A DNA stretch of 64,000 bases from Diphasiastrum complanatum. Its lineage: Eukaryota > Streptophyta > Lycopodiopsida > Lycopodiales > Lycopodiaceae. The stretch lies in NCBI GenBank assembly GCA_029204225.1, contig CM055111.1, positions 19,843,003 to 19,907,002 on the forward strand, in the 5' to 3' direction. A program made the position numbers and the translations under genes. Numbering within the stretch: the stretch's first letter is position 1; each line of letters opens with the position of its first letter. Below the pieces are notes generated by a model. It saw only the letters and a program-made list of their open reading frames with translations. It was not told where the DNA came from and did not search any database. This document shows, one piece after another, positions 10,859 to 22,330 of this stretch.

Positions 10859-11420
10859 GAAGTCCAAGAAGAAAATCCGAAGCATGGCAAAAGTGATGAT
10901 GATCAAGAATTAAGCTCTAAAGGAAAGAAGAAAGACAAAGCCAAACAAAAGTGCTTCTTTTGTGGAAGGCACTTTGCATCCCAGTGACAAACAGAAGAAT
11001 GCACAAGATGAGAGTAAGCAAGACAACCTTACCATTGAGGATTATGAGGATGAAGTTGATTCATCCTTGATGGCATCTACACCAACAAGCAAGAGCTACT
11101 CCAATGACACATGGTGGATTGAGAGTGAGGCTAGTCTTGGATCTCTTTAAGTCTTGGATCCTCTAAAAGATTGGATATAGAAAATGTACTCTATGTTTCT
11201 AATCTTACTAGGAGCTTGCTTGGTGTTGGGCAACTAATGGATAGTGGTTTAGATGTTCATTTTAAGGAAGGTGTTTGCTCTATTATGATACTTGCATTGT
11301 AAACAGATTTAAGCAAAGGAGGCTATTCTCAAAGGCTCGAAAGCAACCATTTGCTAACTCTTCTACTAGATCTTCTAAGTCATTAGATCTCATTTACAGC
11401 AGATTTGAAATTAGTTGAGT
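10859..11420 (+). pseudogene. Decayed copia gag/protease/pre-integrase remnant (right arm)
   Basis: It reads from MEVQEENPKHGKSDDD through a lysine-rich segment to KCFFCGRHFASQ and a stop. A 62-codon frame (10962-11150) follows, ending DTWWIESEASLGSL, and then a shifted pre-integrase-like segment. It matches the left-arm and second copies, so it entered the element before these were duplicated. Not functional. Confidence 0.6.
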
Positions 11421-12550
11421 CTAATTCCTTCATTAGCCATGTCGAGTGATCAACATCAAAACCACACGTTAGGCATCAAATTTGAACTTTGATGCTAGTT
11501 AATTATCTGGGTCAAGCGATAGGGACCAAAATAGAGTTGTTTCACATGTAAGTATCAAATTCAAGCTACTTGATTTTTCCAAACTTGAGATTTTGAAGAT
11601 TTTGATGATTTTATAAAAATGACAAATATGTATTAATTACTGCTTAGTTTTTTAAATAGTTAAGAGAAATCACAATTCTATTTCATAGTTTGCTTGAATC
11701 TGCTTCTTTTCTTCATGAATTAGACAATGTCATATTCGTTCAAGCAACTTGACATTGGTAAGGTATCTAAATGTTTTAGTGATAAAGATATTCGTGGATC
11801 TTGTTAAATTTGTGTGTACATATCAATTTTAACTGTATATGTTAACAAGTGTATTTTGTCAATATCATTAACATTCTTGTCAAAAAAATTGCAGATAAAA
11901 TTTAATCGTTCATTAGTGAAAATGTCTTGTACCGAGGAAATGTCTCGAAACAGGTATATTTATTAAATGTACAGTAGATATTATGTACTTAACATTTGGA
12001 TTTGCAACATTGTGTGTTGAATATAACTTTTTTGTTTTTTTTCTACGATTGTTTAAAGCATGACGCCTCCACAAGATAGTAAAAAGTTAAAGAAGATGCA
12101 ATATTATTACAAAATGAAATCATAAAAAAGAGCACAAATGCTTGAGCAAAGACTTAGTGGAACATCATCTCCATCAAGTTCTGGTGCCTAGCCTCGACCT
12201 AAATCGCAAGTACTATATAATTATTTGTTTAAAACTTAGGACTGTATTTATACACATATAAATTAGCTTGTAACATTAAGCTAATCATTTTTGTAATTGT
12301 AGAATGAAAATAATTTCAAAATAGATATAATGAAAAGATATATTGCGAGTGCAAACAATGCAAAGGATTGAAAATTTGAGAAAGACGAATAGTGGCTCAA
12401 CATCTATGGAAGTTTGGAAAGCACATTGAGGAGCCCGATGTGGATTTGGAGGTACATTAGTCATGTTCTTATCATACACATATTTATAATTTTTTTTGAA
12501 AAAAATAAAACAAATGCTTGTGTAATGTTTCACTCTTGTAGAATAATACA
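11421..12550 (+). other. Noncoding stretch and possible 5' exons of the right-arm TNP2 gene
   Basis: 11421-12050 is AT-rich with no gene. At 12061 an ATG begins TPPQDSKKLKKMQYYYKMKS, then a stop, then QMLEQRLSGTSSPSSSG, up to a GT near 12208. A second exon-like piece (12300-12450) ends GGAG|GTAC. The 12013-12383 part is missing from the second copy near 37817. Confidence 0.35.
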
Positions 12551-12724
12551 TTGATGTCAATGTCTTATAACACGTCGATTGACAATCTTATCAACAAGAT
12601 AAGAAATATCGATTTTGGATCATCTTTGGCATTAGACGAAGATGTTTTTGATGATCAGAATGATGTCACTAGTCACTACACACCTCATGATGTGAAAGTT
12701 ATGAATCTTTCCATTTTGCACGTC

Positions 12725-12990
12725 ACTCACTCCACCACACCTCACATAGATCTTTCCATGGAATCTATTCATCCCACGATATCACCACACATAGATTCTA
12801 TTCATTCCACGACACCTCACATGGATTCTATCCATCCCACAACACCTCATGCAAATTCTACTATGGATTCTATTCATTCCACGATGTCACCACACATCGA
12901 TTCTATCTATCTCATGACACCTCACATCGATTCTATCCATCCCACGACACCTCACATCGATTCTATCCATCCCACATCACCTCACATACC
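12725..12990 (+). repeat. In-frame 30-bp minisatellite encoding TPHIDSIHPT units
   Basis: About eight imperfect 30-bp units (ACACCTCACATCGATTCTAT plus about 10 bp) lie inside TNP2 exon 1. They also occur at about 1225-1490 (minus strand) and 38172-38437. Unit lengths stay multiples of three, so the reading frame survived. Confidence 0.85.
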
Positions 12991-13486
12991 TTGTGTAGAA
13001 TCTCCTCTTCTTTCTATGTTTCGTTGCAAGTCTCTTGCAGAACTTGTGAATTGGCATGCTAGTCATCGTTCTTTGGATGAGATCATGAGAGTACCCTCAG
13101 ACTCTCCTGCATGGAAACACATTGACAAAGAATATCCATGTTTCGCAAGTGAAACAAGAAATATAATATTTGGACTTGCAACAGACGGGGTTAACCCCTT
13201 TGGAAAAATGTCAAGCACGTGGTCTACTTGGCCAGTGGTGTTGGTCAACTATAACATTCCACCTTGGCTAAGCATCAAAAAAGGACATCTCATACTAGCA
13301 CTTCTAATTCCTGAAAAACATAGTAAAAAATATGGATATCTACTTTGCACCATTGATTGAGGAACTAGAACTACTATGGAAGGGAGTCCAAGCATATGAC
13401 ATCTCACATCCACTTCAAGACAAAACATTTTTGTTGCGTGTTAATGTGGACTATGCATGACTATCCATGATTGGGCGATTGTTCAG

Positions 13487-13599
13487 GTGACTATAAAATG
13501 AAATCATTTGTAATGTTTGTATATTTATTTTTTATGCATGCAATATTTATGCTTTAAAAGAATTCTATTTATAACACAAATTGGATTTGATTCTTTTAG
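13487..13599 (+). other. Intron of the TNP2 gene
   Basis: The donor GTTCAG|GTGACT and acceptor TTCTTTTAG|GTTTTA join the GDCSG exon to the GFTTFGYQACLICGP exon. The same intron lies at 643-720 (minus strand, shorter by about 35 bp) and at 38934-39046. Confidence 0.75.
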
Positions 13600-16100
13600 G
13601 TTTTACAACTTTTGGATATCAAGCGTGTCTCATTTGTGGACCAAATATTGATGCTCGCCACTCACGTCATTTAAACAAAGTTGTGTATGAAAATCATTGC
13701 AAGTACTTGCATGATGAAAATCATCCATTTAGAAATGCTCATAGAAGAGGCTTTGGAGGAAGATCAGAAACAAGAATGCCTCCAAAGAGAATGTTCGTGG
13801 CGGATTGGCACAAACTTTGGATTGAATCCGAGACTAAGCCAATCAATGGTATGAAAAGACTATCCATCTTTCATTGTTTACCATATTGGAATAACCTTTT
13901 GATCAATTACTTGCTTGATCCTATGCACATATTCAAAAATGTGGGTGAATCAATATGGAAACACTTGGTGGGCGACAAAGACAGTATTTCTGCCAAGCAT
14001 GATCTACAAGAATCAAAATCAAAAAAAGAGTATCGGCCAAAATTATGTACTGATGGAGATACCTATAGTATTCCAAGAGCCCCTTGGATTCTTACGAAAG
14101 AAGAGTATAAGTACGTACGGTCAGTCATTTGAGAGATGAGAACACCAACGGGTTTTGCTCGTTCACTACGAACATCATTCACAACTGAAGGAAAACTCCA
14201 TGGTCTAAAATCTCACAATTGGTTGAAGATGGTCGAGTACATATTTCTAGTGTGCATTCGTGGCTGTCTAACTGATCAACTTCGTGATGCCATTTACAAA
14301 TTAGCATCCGTTGTCAAGTACTTGATTTTTTTTATTTACATCGATATCTTATGAAATTTTGTTTTTTTCTTATACAAGTTCGATAAAATAATATGAACGT
14401 ACTAAAATCTAGTTATACTACAAACATGATGTAGATGGATGTGTGGTAAGGAGATTCGTGAGATAGACGTGCAAACAAAACAAGAAGATATGGTGGAGGC
14501 TGTATATATGCTTGAGAGGGCTTTTCCAACTTCTATCCTAGACATACAGGTGCATCTGCTTGTGCACTTGGTCCAAGAAGTTGGTATTGCCGGTCTTGTG
14601 CACTCAAGGTATAATACACTTGAATTTGATTTTAGTAGTTTCAATAAATGTAGTGTGATTTTTTCAAAATATAAATAACAGAATGTTCTCATTGATGTGT
14701 TAAAATTTTATGTAGGTGGATGTTTTTCTTGGAGAGATTCATGAAAGTGTTGAAAGATTTTGTGCGTCAGAAGGCAAGGTCAGAGGGATGGTTAGTGCAA
14801 GAATCTCTATTTTATGTTACCGAAGTTTTGTTTCAAATAGATCCATCTGCATGATGAGGAAAGCAATGAGGTGAAAGGTAAAAAAATTTCAACCTTCATG
14901 CTATATAATTTAGGAGTAAAGGATAAATGGTTGGAATTATATGAAGAAAAAAAAAAAAAGAGGGTATTGACTAGAAATTGACACTGATGCAATAGGCGTA
15001 GAGGTCAAGCTACACCTTTACATGATCTTGAGCCATTGCCCAACCAATGTACTATAGACTGGATGGTTGACACACTCCAACAAGCAAGATCAAAGGGACA
15101 ATTCATATCTGACACAGAATGGAGATTTGCAAGAGGATGTGATTGGAAGGTTTGTCTATAACTCTATTTATTTTAAGTGAACAATTTTAATTTGTACGAT
15201 GATTGATTATTGTTTTAATTATAATCAACATGTGACAATATCGAAAGTATAGTGCAATGTGGGCATATGGTCGTCATCATCGCATTGAATCAATTGATAT
15301 GAAACGACGAACTTATGATTGTGGTGTGATGACATCCTTCCATCAAGAAAGTTGAAGTAGTGCTCGAGATCAATGTCCAATTTCTAGAGAGCTTGAGTGT
15401 GTAGGAACCATACAAGCCATATATGAGGTGTGTTTTGGTGAAATGGGTAAATATTTGTTGTTTGACGTGAAATGGTTCAAAATCAACTATAGAGGATCAA
15501 ATGCAACTGTAAAAAACAATCGTAGTGGATTTTTTGCTATCGATTCAACCAAGACATTAAGCATGGACTTTTCAGACACGTTGGTGTTGCCTCATCATTG
15601 TGAACAGGTGTGCATGAATTTCACATTTTTTTCTTTTTGTCAATTGTGATCAATATAATATTAATCATCTACACTACTTTTTTATTACATCTATTTATTG
15701 TGAATTAAAATGTGAGCATAACAAATATCTAATCCTAACATTGCTAAATGTGTAGGTATTTTTTCAACCAGATCGACTAAACAAAGATTGGTGGTATGTT
15801 GTTCAAATTAAACCATGCTCGAGACATGTATTCGAAAATGCATATGTTGAGAATGAAATGGAAGATCTAAATTTGGACAACACAAGTATATATGATGAAG
15901 ATGTACATATACCTTCGAGTTTTATAAATATTGAAAACCCAAGAATTGATTCTCATGATTCCGACAACTCAAATGATGAAGAGGACAACAATGATTCTTT
16001 GCATGAGGACAATATTGAGAGAGGTTTTGATTTTGATAGTGATGATGAAAAGTTGCAAGATGTATTGGCTGATGAATTTGAATCTTGCGATGATAAATAA

Positions 16101-16860
16101 AGTTTGTACATGTCACAAATAATTTTGTCATAAAATGATCCATTGTGGTCAATATATATTGTTTTCAAATTAAAATTATTATATTTTTCTACGATGTTGC
16201 ATTTCTAAAGTTTCATTTCAAACGCATCTCGCAATCACTTAGAATTAGAAAAATTTATCAATATTAATAGATGTGTGAACTAATTAAAATATATATGTGT
16301 TGATTATTTATATATTATAATTAAAAAACATCTTCTTTGAGATAATAATACACTTTGCCACAATATTATTTGACTATTCATTGATCTTTGCCAACACACA
16401 AAGGTGTATAACATTGCAATTGTTTTATCGACAAATTAGCTTAACAAGCTACCACACGGCTCTCAAATGTAAGGTACTTAGCATCCTCTCACATGCATAT
16501 TAAGCTCACGCTTATATTTTTACCCATCAATACCATATTGAAAAAATTGTCAAATTTTGATTAATGTTTTTATTCAATATAGAAACACATCATAATGTCT
16601 ATAAATACATAAGATAACATGTAATATTCAACTGATAGTAACTTTAATTCGTCAAAGCATAATAATTTGAGATTATGATCATTTAATTTTTAGTCCACAT
16701 TTTATTATAAGTATACACCTATTCAAAATATAAAAAAAAAAATTATTTGCTTTTAAATTAATCATAAAGTTGTTTTTTACTAACTTATTATTCATAATAG
16801 ATAAAAAAAAAATTTACAACAAACTAATTTACAACAAGCTAATGGATTTCACCGGCAGGG
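16101..16860. other. AT-rich 3' flank and subterminal region of the CACTA element
   Basis: Strongly AT-rich with no ORF. Short recurring words such as TTTACAACAAACTAATTTAC and ACAACAAGCTAAT appear near 16813-16845, as subterminal repeats of a transposon might. A CACTA terminus could not be seen. Confidence 0.45.
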
Positions 16861-16886
16861 TCCTCGAAAAAGTTTTAGCATGGATA

Positions 16887-16910
16887 TGCCACGCGTGGCA
16901 GTGCCACGCA
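16887..16910. promoter_or_regulatory. GCCACGCGTGGC palindrome near the far element end
   Basis: TGCCACGCGTGGCA (16887-16900) is followed by GTGCCACGCA. It is identical in core to 8468-8479 and reads in the opposite orientation with respect to the element interior. In the second copy it has decayed to TGCCACGCATGGCA (41397-41410). Confidence 0.5.
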
Positions 16911-17011
16911 TAAGAAAAATGTCAAAATTTTGGCTAAGTATCAGGTTCGCGTGGCAGCGTCGCGTGACAAAACACACATATATGTAGTTGTGCTGGCATG
17001 TATCTTGCTGG

Positions 17012-18020
17012 CGCTCTTTACCTTCTAGGAGATCCTCCTGGGACAACAATACCTTTGCCTTTGTCTGCTCTGCTGGGTCCAGAGCCATCTTGGTTTACAG
17101 GAACTGTAGCAGTAAGTTGTCTCTCGAATCTTTCTTCTTCTAATTCATCGTCCGAATGGGAGACGACTCGAAAATTTTCATTTTCGTGTCCGTCCTCTGC
17201 TCCCTCTGTCATTGGCGACAGGTCATAGTACTGTCTCTCCAAAACTTTATAGCTGACAGGATCGTCATTGGCCATTGTCCTGCTCTCATCAAATCTGACA
17301 ACTTTCACTGTCTTCAAAGTGTTCGTGTCTGGCATGTAGACTCTGTAGAATGACGAATTGTTGTCATAACCTACTACAAATCTCTGCTCGACTTTCTCAT
17401 CAAGCTTCTTTCGAAGTTTATCAGGAATATGTGCATAAGCTACACAGCCAAAGATTCGGATGTGAGACAGGTTGGGCTTTCTACCCCACCATAACTCGTG
17501 TGGTGTCGTGTGAGGGACACCAGACTTGTCTGTCTTGTTCTGGATGTATGCGGCTGTAGCTACTGCTTCAGCCCACAGTACCCTTGGAGTCTTCAAGTAG
17601 GCCATCATGCATCTGACAGCTTCCATCAGGGTCCTGTTCTTTCTTTCTGCAACACCATTGTGATGTGGTGGGTAGGCTGCAGTCCTTCTATGAATGATGT
17701 CACAATCATTGTAGAAGTCAGTAAAGCGATTCGAGATGTATTTGCCACCTTGATATGTTATGATCTGCTTAACCTTGTTGCCTGTACATCTCTCAGTCCA
17801 ATTCACGTATTCTATGAAATTATCAAGTGCTTCAGATTTATTTTGAATAAAATACACTAGCGAATTTACTATAATTATCAATGAAGGTTATATAATATTT
17901 TGAACCTCCTACTGAGATCATATTGAAAGGCCCACAAATGTCAGAATGCACTAACTCCAGAATCCTGGTTGTTCTGTAGGAGTCTTTGATGAATGGAGTG
18001 CATGACATCTTTGGATCCAT
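17012..18020 (-). pseudogene. Copia integrase fragment, catalytic aspartate lost
   Basis: This is the integrase domain of a Ty1/copia polyprotein. Upstream part (18020-17838): HSDICGPFNMISVGGSKYY and FIDNYSKFASVF, with the first catalytic aspartate in HSDICGP. After a one-base frameshift in the sequence shared by KFASVFYSK and NSLVYFIQNKSEA, the 287-codon frame (17881-17018) carries QIITYQGGKYIS, where copia integrases have an S/T-D-N-G-G-E motif, then HHNGVAERKNRTLMEA with the glutamate, WAEAV, and the FGCVAYAHIP region. The second catalytic Asp is therefore Tyr. It ends at GKGIVVPGGSPRR. Reverse transcriptase should follow but is absent. A frame-shifted, identically mutated copy lies at 41521-42529. 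Confidence 0.85.
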
Positions 18021-18740
18021 TCAAGGTCCACTTTTTTCAGATGGCATTATAGAGTGTTTCTTTATAATGACTGAGACAACCAAGACCCCTGTTATTGCTC
18101 CATGATGGCTTGCTTGGTAAAGTGCCATTGAGTTCATGAGGCAGAGTCTCCTGTGCCACAGAGTGTATGGCGAGTCATCATGAGTCTGATGTACCTGATC
18201 TACAGGTAGGTATACCTTCAGATGATATAGATTACCTTTTCTTCTGCCTTGAGCGATCAAAGTACTAGTACTGGCGTCAACCACGTTGCATGCTTCATCT
18301 ATAAATGTTACACGCATTTCTACATCTGCTATTCTTGCTACAAAAAACAAGTCTTGCTGCAGTGTAGGCATGAACAAAACATCTTCGAGTCGTCTGTCTC
18401 TGCCATTGGTGTTGAGCCACAGTGAACCAATATCATTCACTTGATGTTTAGATCCATCTCCAAGAACTATGAAACTTGAAAGATTTGCACTTCTGAAATT
18501 AGACATGATTCGTCTTGATGTCATAAAGTGTGAGGTGGATCCTGAATCTAGGATCACCTCATGTGTGTTAGATGTTGACGCTGCACACACGTCTTCACAG
18601 ATATACGCAGTCGAACAGTTTCTATTCAATCTTTCTTCGCCCATTTTCGAGCTCTTGGGCTCCTCGACATAGGATGAACTGTTGTTGTTCTCTTGTCTAT
18701 TCTGTGCTGATTTGTTTCTCGGGTTCTGCCGGCAATCCAC
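18021..18740 (-). pseudogene. Copia protease and pre-integrase region
   Basis: The 239-codon frame begins inside the gag zinc knuckle (DCRQNPRNKSAQNRQ). It contains the aspartic protease site VILDSGSTSHFMTS, with VLGDGSKHQV downstream, and the GAG_pre-integrase segment GNLYHLKVYLP...YTLWHRRL. It should continue into the integrase but stops after PSEKSGP. Copia polyproteins are a single frame, so this is a broken piece of one. Confidence 0.85.
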
Positions 18741-19640
18741 GGCTGCATGACCCTTCTTGTGGCAGTGGATACAGTCAATCTTTGGATTGAGCCATCATGT
18801 ATCAACCATGTGCCCATCTCTTCTGCATCTCACGCAAGTCTTCTTTTCTCCACCTTGCTGCTTCGACATCGCTTTGCTATTCCAGTTGCCTTTGCTGGTC
18901 CCCTTTGCTTGCTGATCATGATCTTGTCTCTAATTCGACTCCCTCTTAGGCATAAATTGTTTCTTGGATTTTTCTTTGTTGTCGTAGAGGGCCTGTCTTT
19001 GTGATCAAGATGTTCTCTCGTCTCGACTTCCTCTTGAGTCTCGACAATCGCCTTTTCGAGGTTCATGGTAGGATCTTTCGCGAGCAGGGTCCTCGTTGTC
19101 TGGAATGATCTGGGTAAGGCTCTCAATAGGTAAGTGAGCTACTTCTCAGCTGACACTGCATTCTTTGCTCCAGAGTTATGTAGTGATAGAAACAGATCCT
19201 TCATCTGCCTTACAAAATAAGTGAGGTCTTTCCCATCCCACTGTAGATTTGTCAGCTGATCTTCTAGCATCATGATTTGACTTCTTGATCTCGTTTGAAA
19301 TCTCGTGAGCAATGCATCCCACATCTCCTTAGCCTTGGAGAGTATAGCCAGGTCAAGTGTGAGACTATCTTCAATGGATGAAGATAGCAAGGCTACTGCC
19401 TTGTCATTTTTCTCCCTCCACTCACGTAGCTCTTTGCCTGATGTCGTAGGCATCTCTTCTGTGCCATCTACCTAGGGGAATAAACCTTCGCCCTTGAGTA
19501 TCAGTGATGTTTTAACTTTCCAGACTAGAAAGTTAGATCCTGAAGAATCAAGAATTGTATAGATCTTGTTCTGTATGCTGCTGACTGAAGCCATTGCTTC
19601 TAAAGTCTTTTCTGTTGTTGATGGTTGTTCGTCTGAATGC
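18741..19640 (-). pseudogene. Copia gag (UBN2 type) with CCHC knuckle, interrupted
   Basis: It starts near 19593 with MASVSSIQNKI (after the PBS). A stop follows at about 19473, then a 104-codon frame (19453-19139) with EMWDALLTRFQTRSRSQIMM and the LTYFVRQMKDLF region typical of UBN2 gag. A shifted frame then gives LLRALPRSFQTTRTLLAKDP and a basic stretch. The knuckle is CIHCHKKGHAAVDC (CX2CX4HX4C). Several stops. The nucleocapsid function is inferred from family. Confidence 0.8.
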
Positions 19641-19697
19641 TTGGCCTTCTGGATCTGATAGCTTCTTGGCTATGTCAGATTATGAGAATAGATAGGC

Positions 19698-19707
19698 TCT
19701 GATACCA
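19698..19707 (-). promoter_or_regulatory. Primer-binding site (initiator-tRNA-Met type)
   Basis: The minus strand reads TGGTATCAGAGCC, with the PBS match beginning one base inside the LTR end at 19709. It fixes the element's orientation and its 5' LTR boundary. Confidence 0.85.
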
Positions 19708-19708
19708 C

Positions 19709-20284
19709 TGATGAAAGAGATTTAATGAGTCGCAAACGATTCAATGTGATTCGGATGGAGTTCAGATGCGATCGTTGGTCACTGCCAACTGAATCACTCC
19801 TACTGTCCTCCAAAATGTAGTGAGGCACTGCTGATCTACGTTTATAAATTAATGTAGCATTCAACAAAGTTTCAACAAACTGCAGAATTAAATGAATGAG
19901 AGAATCAAATATACGAATAACAATAGATACATTTGCATGTGCACAATGGCTACAAGATCATCTATTGATTTTTCTCTGATTCTTCAAGCACTGCATGCAG
20001 ATCCACGTAGTGCATTGGCATGAGAGAAATACAGTTTTCTCACGAGTGGATGTCTCACTTACTAGTGGACTTGTGGATATTTGTGGATCCTGATCACATG
20101 AACTTGTCTTGCATGCAGGCGGACTTCTGTTCTGTATTTTTTGTCTTGATTGCTTACTAGCATCAGACTACTTCATACATCTCTATATATCTGTATATGC
20201 TCTCTCTATCAAGTATCATCCAGTAAGTATATAGTCGCTCTGTGTAACCTTTTAGATTAGAGTAATTAAATCTACAACTAATCA
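19709..20284 (-). repeat. 5' LTR of the minus-strand copia element (576 bp)
   Basis: It begins TGATGAAAGAG and ends ACAACTAATCA on the plus strand, giving matching TGAT...ATCA tips. A TATA-like run (CTCTATATATCTGTATATGC, 20189-20208) suits the U3/R border. The 3' LTR and the second half of the element are missing here. A related LTR lies at about 58860-59217 (plus strand). Confidence 0.7.
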
Positions 20285-21430
20285 GAAAATTACAAGAGTG
20301 GCGGATTAGCCACGATTTAGAGTGTACCTCATGACGTCATGCCATCATATCAGACATCTGTACTTCTGGGTACCTGTGTGACCTTGCTGGTCCTTCATGG
20401 AGCATGAGGGCAGAAAAGGTTTCGTGACGTTCTTTTGTGTCGCGTCATTGGTTTCATCTATGTTGTCTGACTTTCTCGTGCTGGACCACAAAATATTCTC
20501 GTTCGCGACTTTCGTGCTTTGTGTCTCTTGACTTTCGTGTTCGCGAACATTTTCTTCAGGCAGAGGGCTGAAAGCTAGCAAAGCTTTGTAAATAGAAATG
20601 TTTTCTTTCTTGAGCACATTCACATGAAATTGTTCAAACATGAGATAAAACAAGTAAAGTAAACTTGAACAACACTTCCTTTTTGCTCCTTTGACCTTAC
20701 TTGAGTCTTCAAACACCTACAAAACATATTTAAATTATCTTTTCCACTTGACTTCCCTTTGATGCTCTTGACTAGCTCCAAATTGCCACCTTTCCTTTTG
20801 TGTTATTGAAGCCCTTCAAGATCAACCTCTTGATCTTACTCTTGACAATAAAAGTCCTTGACTAAGACCTTTTTTCCAGATCCATTATTTGCTTCCATTT
20901 CATGAAAACCACCATCCACTTGCATAGCCTCATCTACACAAGAAGATGAACCAAAGCATGTGAGTAAATGTAAGGATCGCCTAGTGAAGATTTGACTAGA
21001 TTCTGTTGCATGCAACCAAAAGGATACCTGTGGAGAAAAACCACCCAACCAACAGGAAATGGTTAGTCAATACCCTAATCACTTCACCCCCATGCCATGG
21101 TGAACGAATGCAAGAGAGGAGGGGCTCCTGGCTTCAAGGATCAAAAAATCCAATAGGTAGATGGGCAAATTTCCACTAGTATATATTCTCTCCCAAGAGG
21201 AGAGAATATTTCTCTTAGGATCCACATGTAACCAGAATAAGCAATTGACCTTCTATTTAGGTATTATAGCAGTCAAATACCATGCAAGTGTTCATATGTC
21301 CAATTATAGGTCTAGGCCCTCATATGATTATTAATTACTTTATCGGCCAAGCCCAAAATGACAAGGCATAACTAATAGCCACATACACTGGAATGACTGG
21401 CCATCCATGTAAGGAATTATTCTAAATCCC
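20285..21430 (-). other. Unrecognised stretch with two small minus-strand ORFs
   Basis: The frames 20716-20345 (123 codons, starting MFEDSSKVKGAKRK) and 21048-20836 (70 codons) show no motif I know. Both persist in the second copy, with replacements and a 49-bp loss near 45470. They may be remains of the retroelement at 21431-22330. Confidence that they are genes is low. Confidence 0.3.
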
Positions 21431-22330
21431 TCATACTGGACATGGACGTAATAGTAAAGCAAAGTTTGTACCTTCAACTTGCTTGCCTTTCTCATCATAT
21501 GGAAGCCTAGATGGCTTTTGTCTTTCCCTTGAGGATCTTCTTAGAACTTGACTTGGAGATGCATCTCCACCATCACCATCCAAAGAACCATCTTTATCAC
21601 CATCAGAAATGCTAGATTGATCAACATCAACAACATCAATCTTCTCCACAATCTCCTCTTCAAAGACAACATCCTTAGAAATGTGAACTTTCTTTGACTT
21701 AGGAATGTAAACCTTATAAGCTTTCATTACTTCACTATAGCCAGTCCATATTCCCTTCAAGAATCTAAAAGATGAGTTGACATAGCAAGTACTACCAAAG
21801 ACCTTCAAATGCTCCAAACTTGGCTTCTTACCAACCATATAAGTCTTCATTTGAGTACCTAATGAAAACAAACTTAGCATACATCAAAGCTTCACCCCAG
21901 AAGACTTATGAAGATTGCATTCACCCTCATGGATTTGGCTCTTTCAAAAAGATTGATCGTCCTCTCTTCCAGACTATGTATAACCTTTGAGTTTGAAAGC
22001 TCCGTCTTGATCCCATGTGCTACACAAACATCTTTGAACTTTGTTGATAGGTCTCATTTGCCAACTTTAAGCACTTGATCTTCACTGTTGAATTGACTCG
22101 CCACAACGTTTTTGAACTTGAGAAAGACATCAAGTATGAAATCCTCACTCTTTAGAAGATACGTTAAAAAATATCTACTAAAGTCACCAATGCAAGTTCA
22201 ATGCAAGTCACAAACATCTTTGCTCTTCCATTACTCAAAGCACTCTTACAATGCGCATCCAAATGTATTAAATGAAAATGCATCTAGATCTATAATAAGA
22301 CAAACTTTCTAACTTTGATATTGAACAAAG
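21431..22330 (-). pseudogene. Second copia integrase C-terminal fragment
   Basis: The 149-codon frame (21880-21431) reads KPSLEHLKVFGSTCYVNSSF, GYSEVMKAYKVYIPKSKKVH and ISKDVVFEEE, then an acidic linker and RRSSRERQKPSRLPYDEKGK. This is the segment between integrase core and reverse transcriptase in copia polyproteins. Upstream (to about 22330) decayed integrase-core sequence such as RTINLFERAKSMRVNAIF is seen in broken frames. It differs in sequence from the 17012-18020 family. Confidence 0.7.

Larger units (their letters stand above)
12551..16100 (+). pseudogene. CACTA TNP2-type transposase, right-arm copy, multi-exon, frameshifted
   Basis: This is the same gene as at 1-1662 but extends to its 3' end. 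Exon 1 (12551-13486) has the TPHIDSIHPT tract and the Transposase_21 signatures. A 2-bp loss near 13320 breaks the frame and ends the open frame at KKYGYLLCTID; a further small loss lies near 13440. A GT..AG intron is at 13487-13599. Exon 2 includes YLLDPMHIFKNVGES and a TGA at 14130. Later exons give a DUF4218-like region (VYMLERAFPTSILDIQVHLL, 14497-14556, and RWMFFLERFMKVLKDFV, from 14716), a middle part (CTIDWMVDTLQQARSKG), and a DUF4216-like region (LLFDVKWFKINYRG near 15450, then WWYVVQIKP). The C-terminus is acidic, ending FESCDDK. Domain order is standard for TNP2 proteins. Confidence 0.85.

Noticed and set aside
17156-17860. Plus-strand frames opposite the integrase
   Set aside because: Shadows of the minus-strand copia integrase, which has clear motifs.
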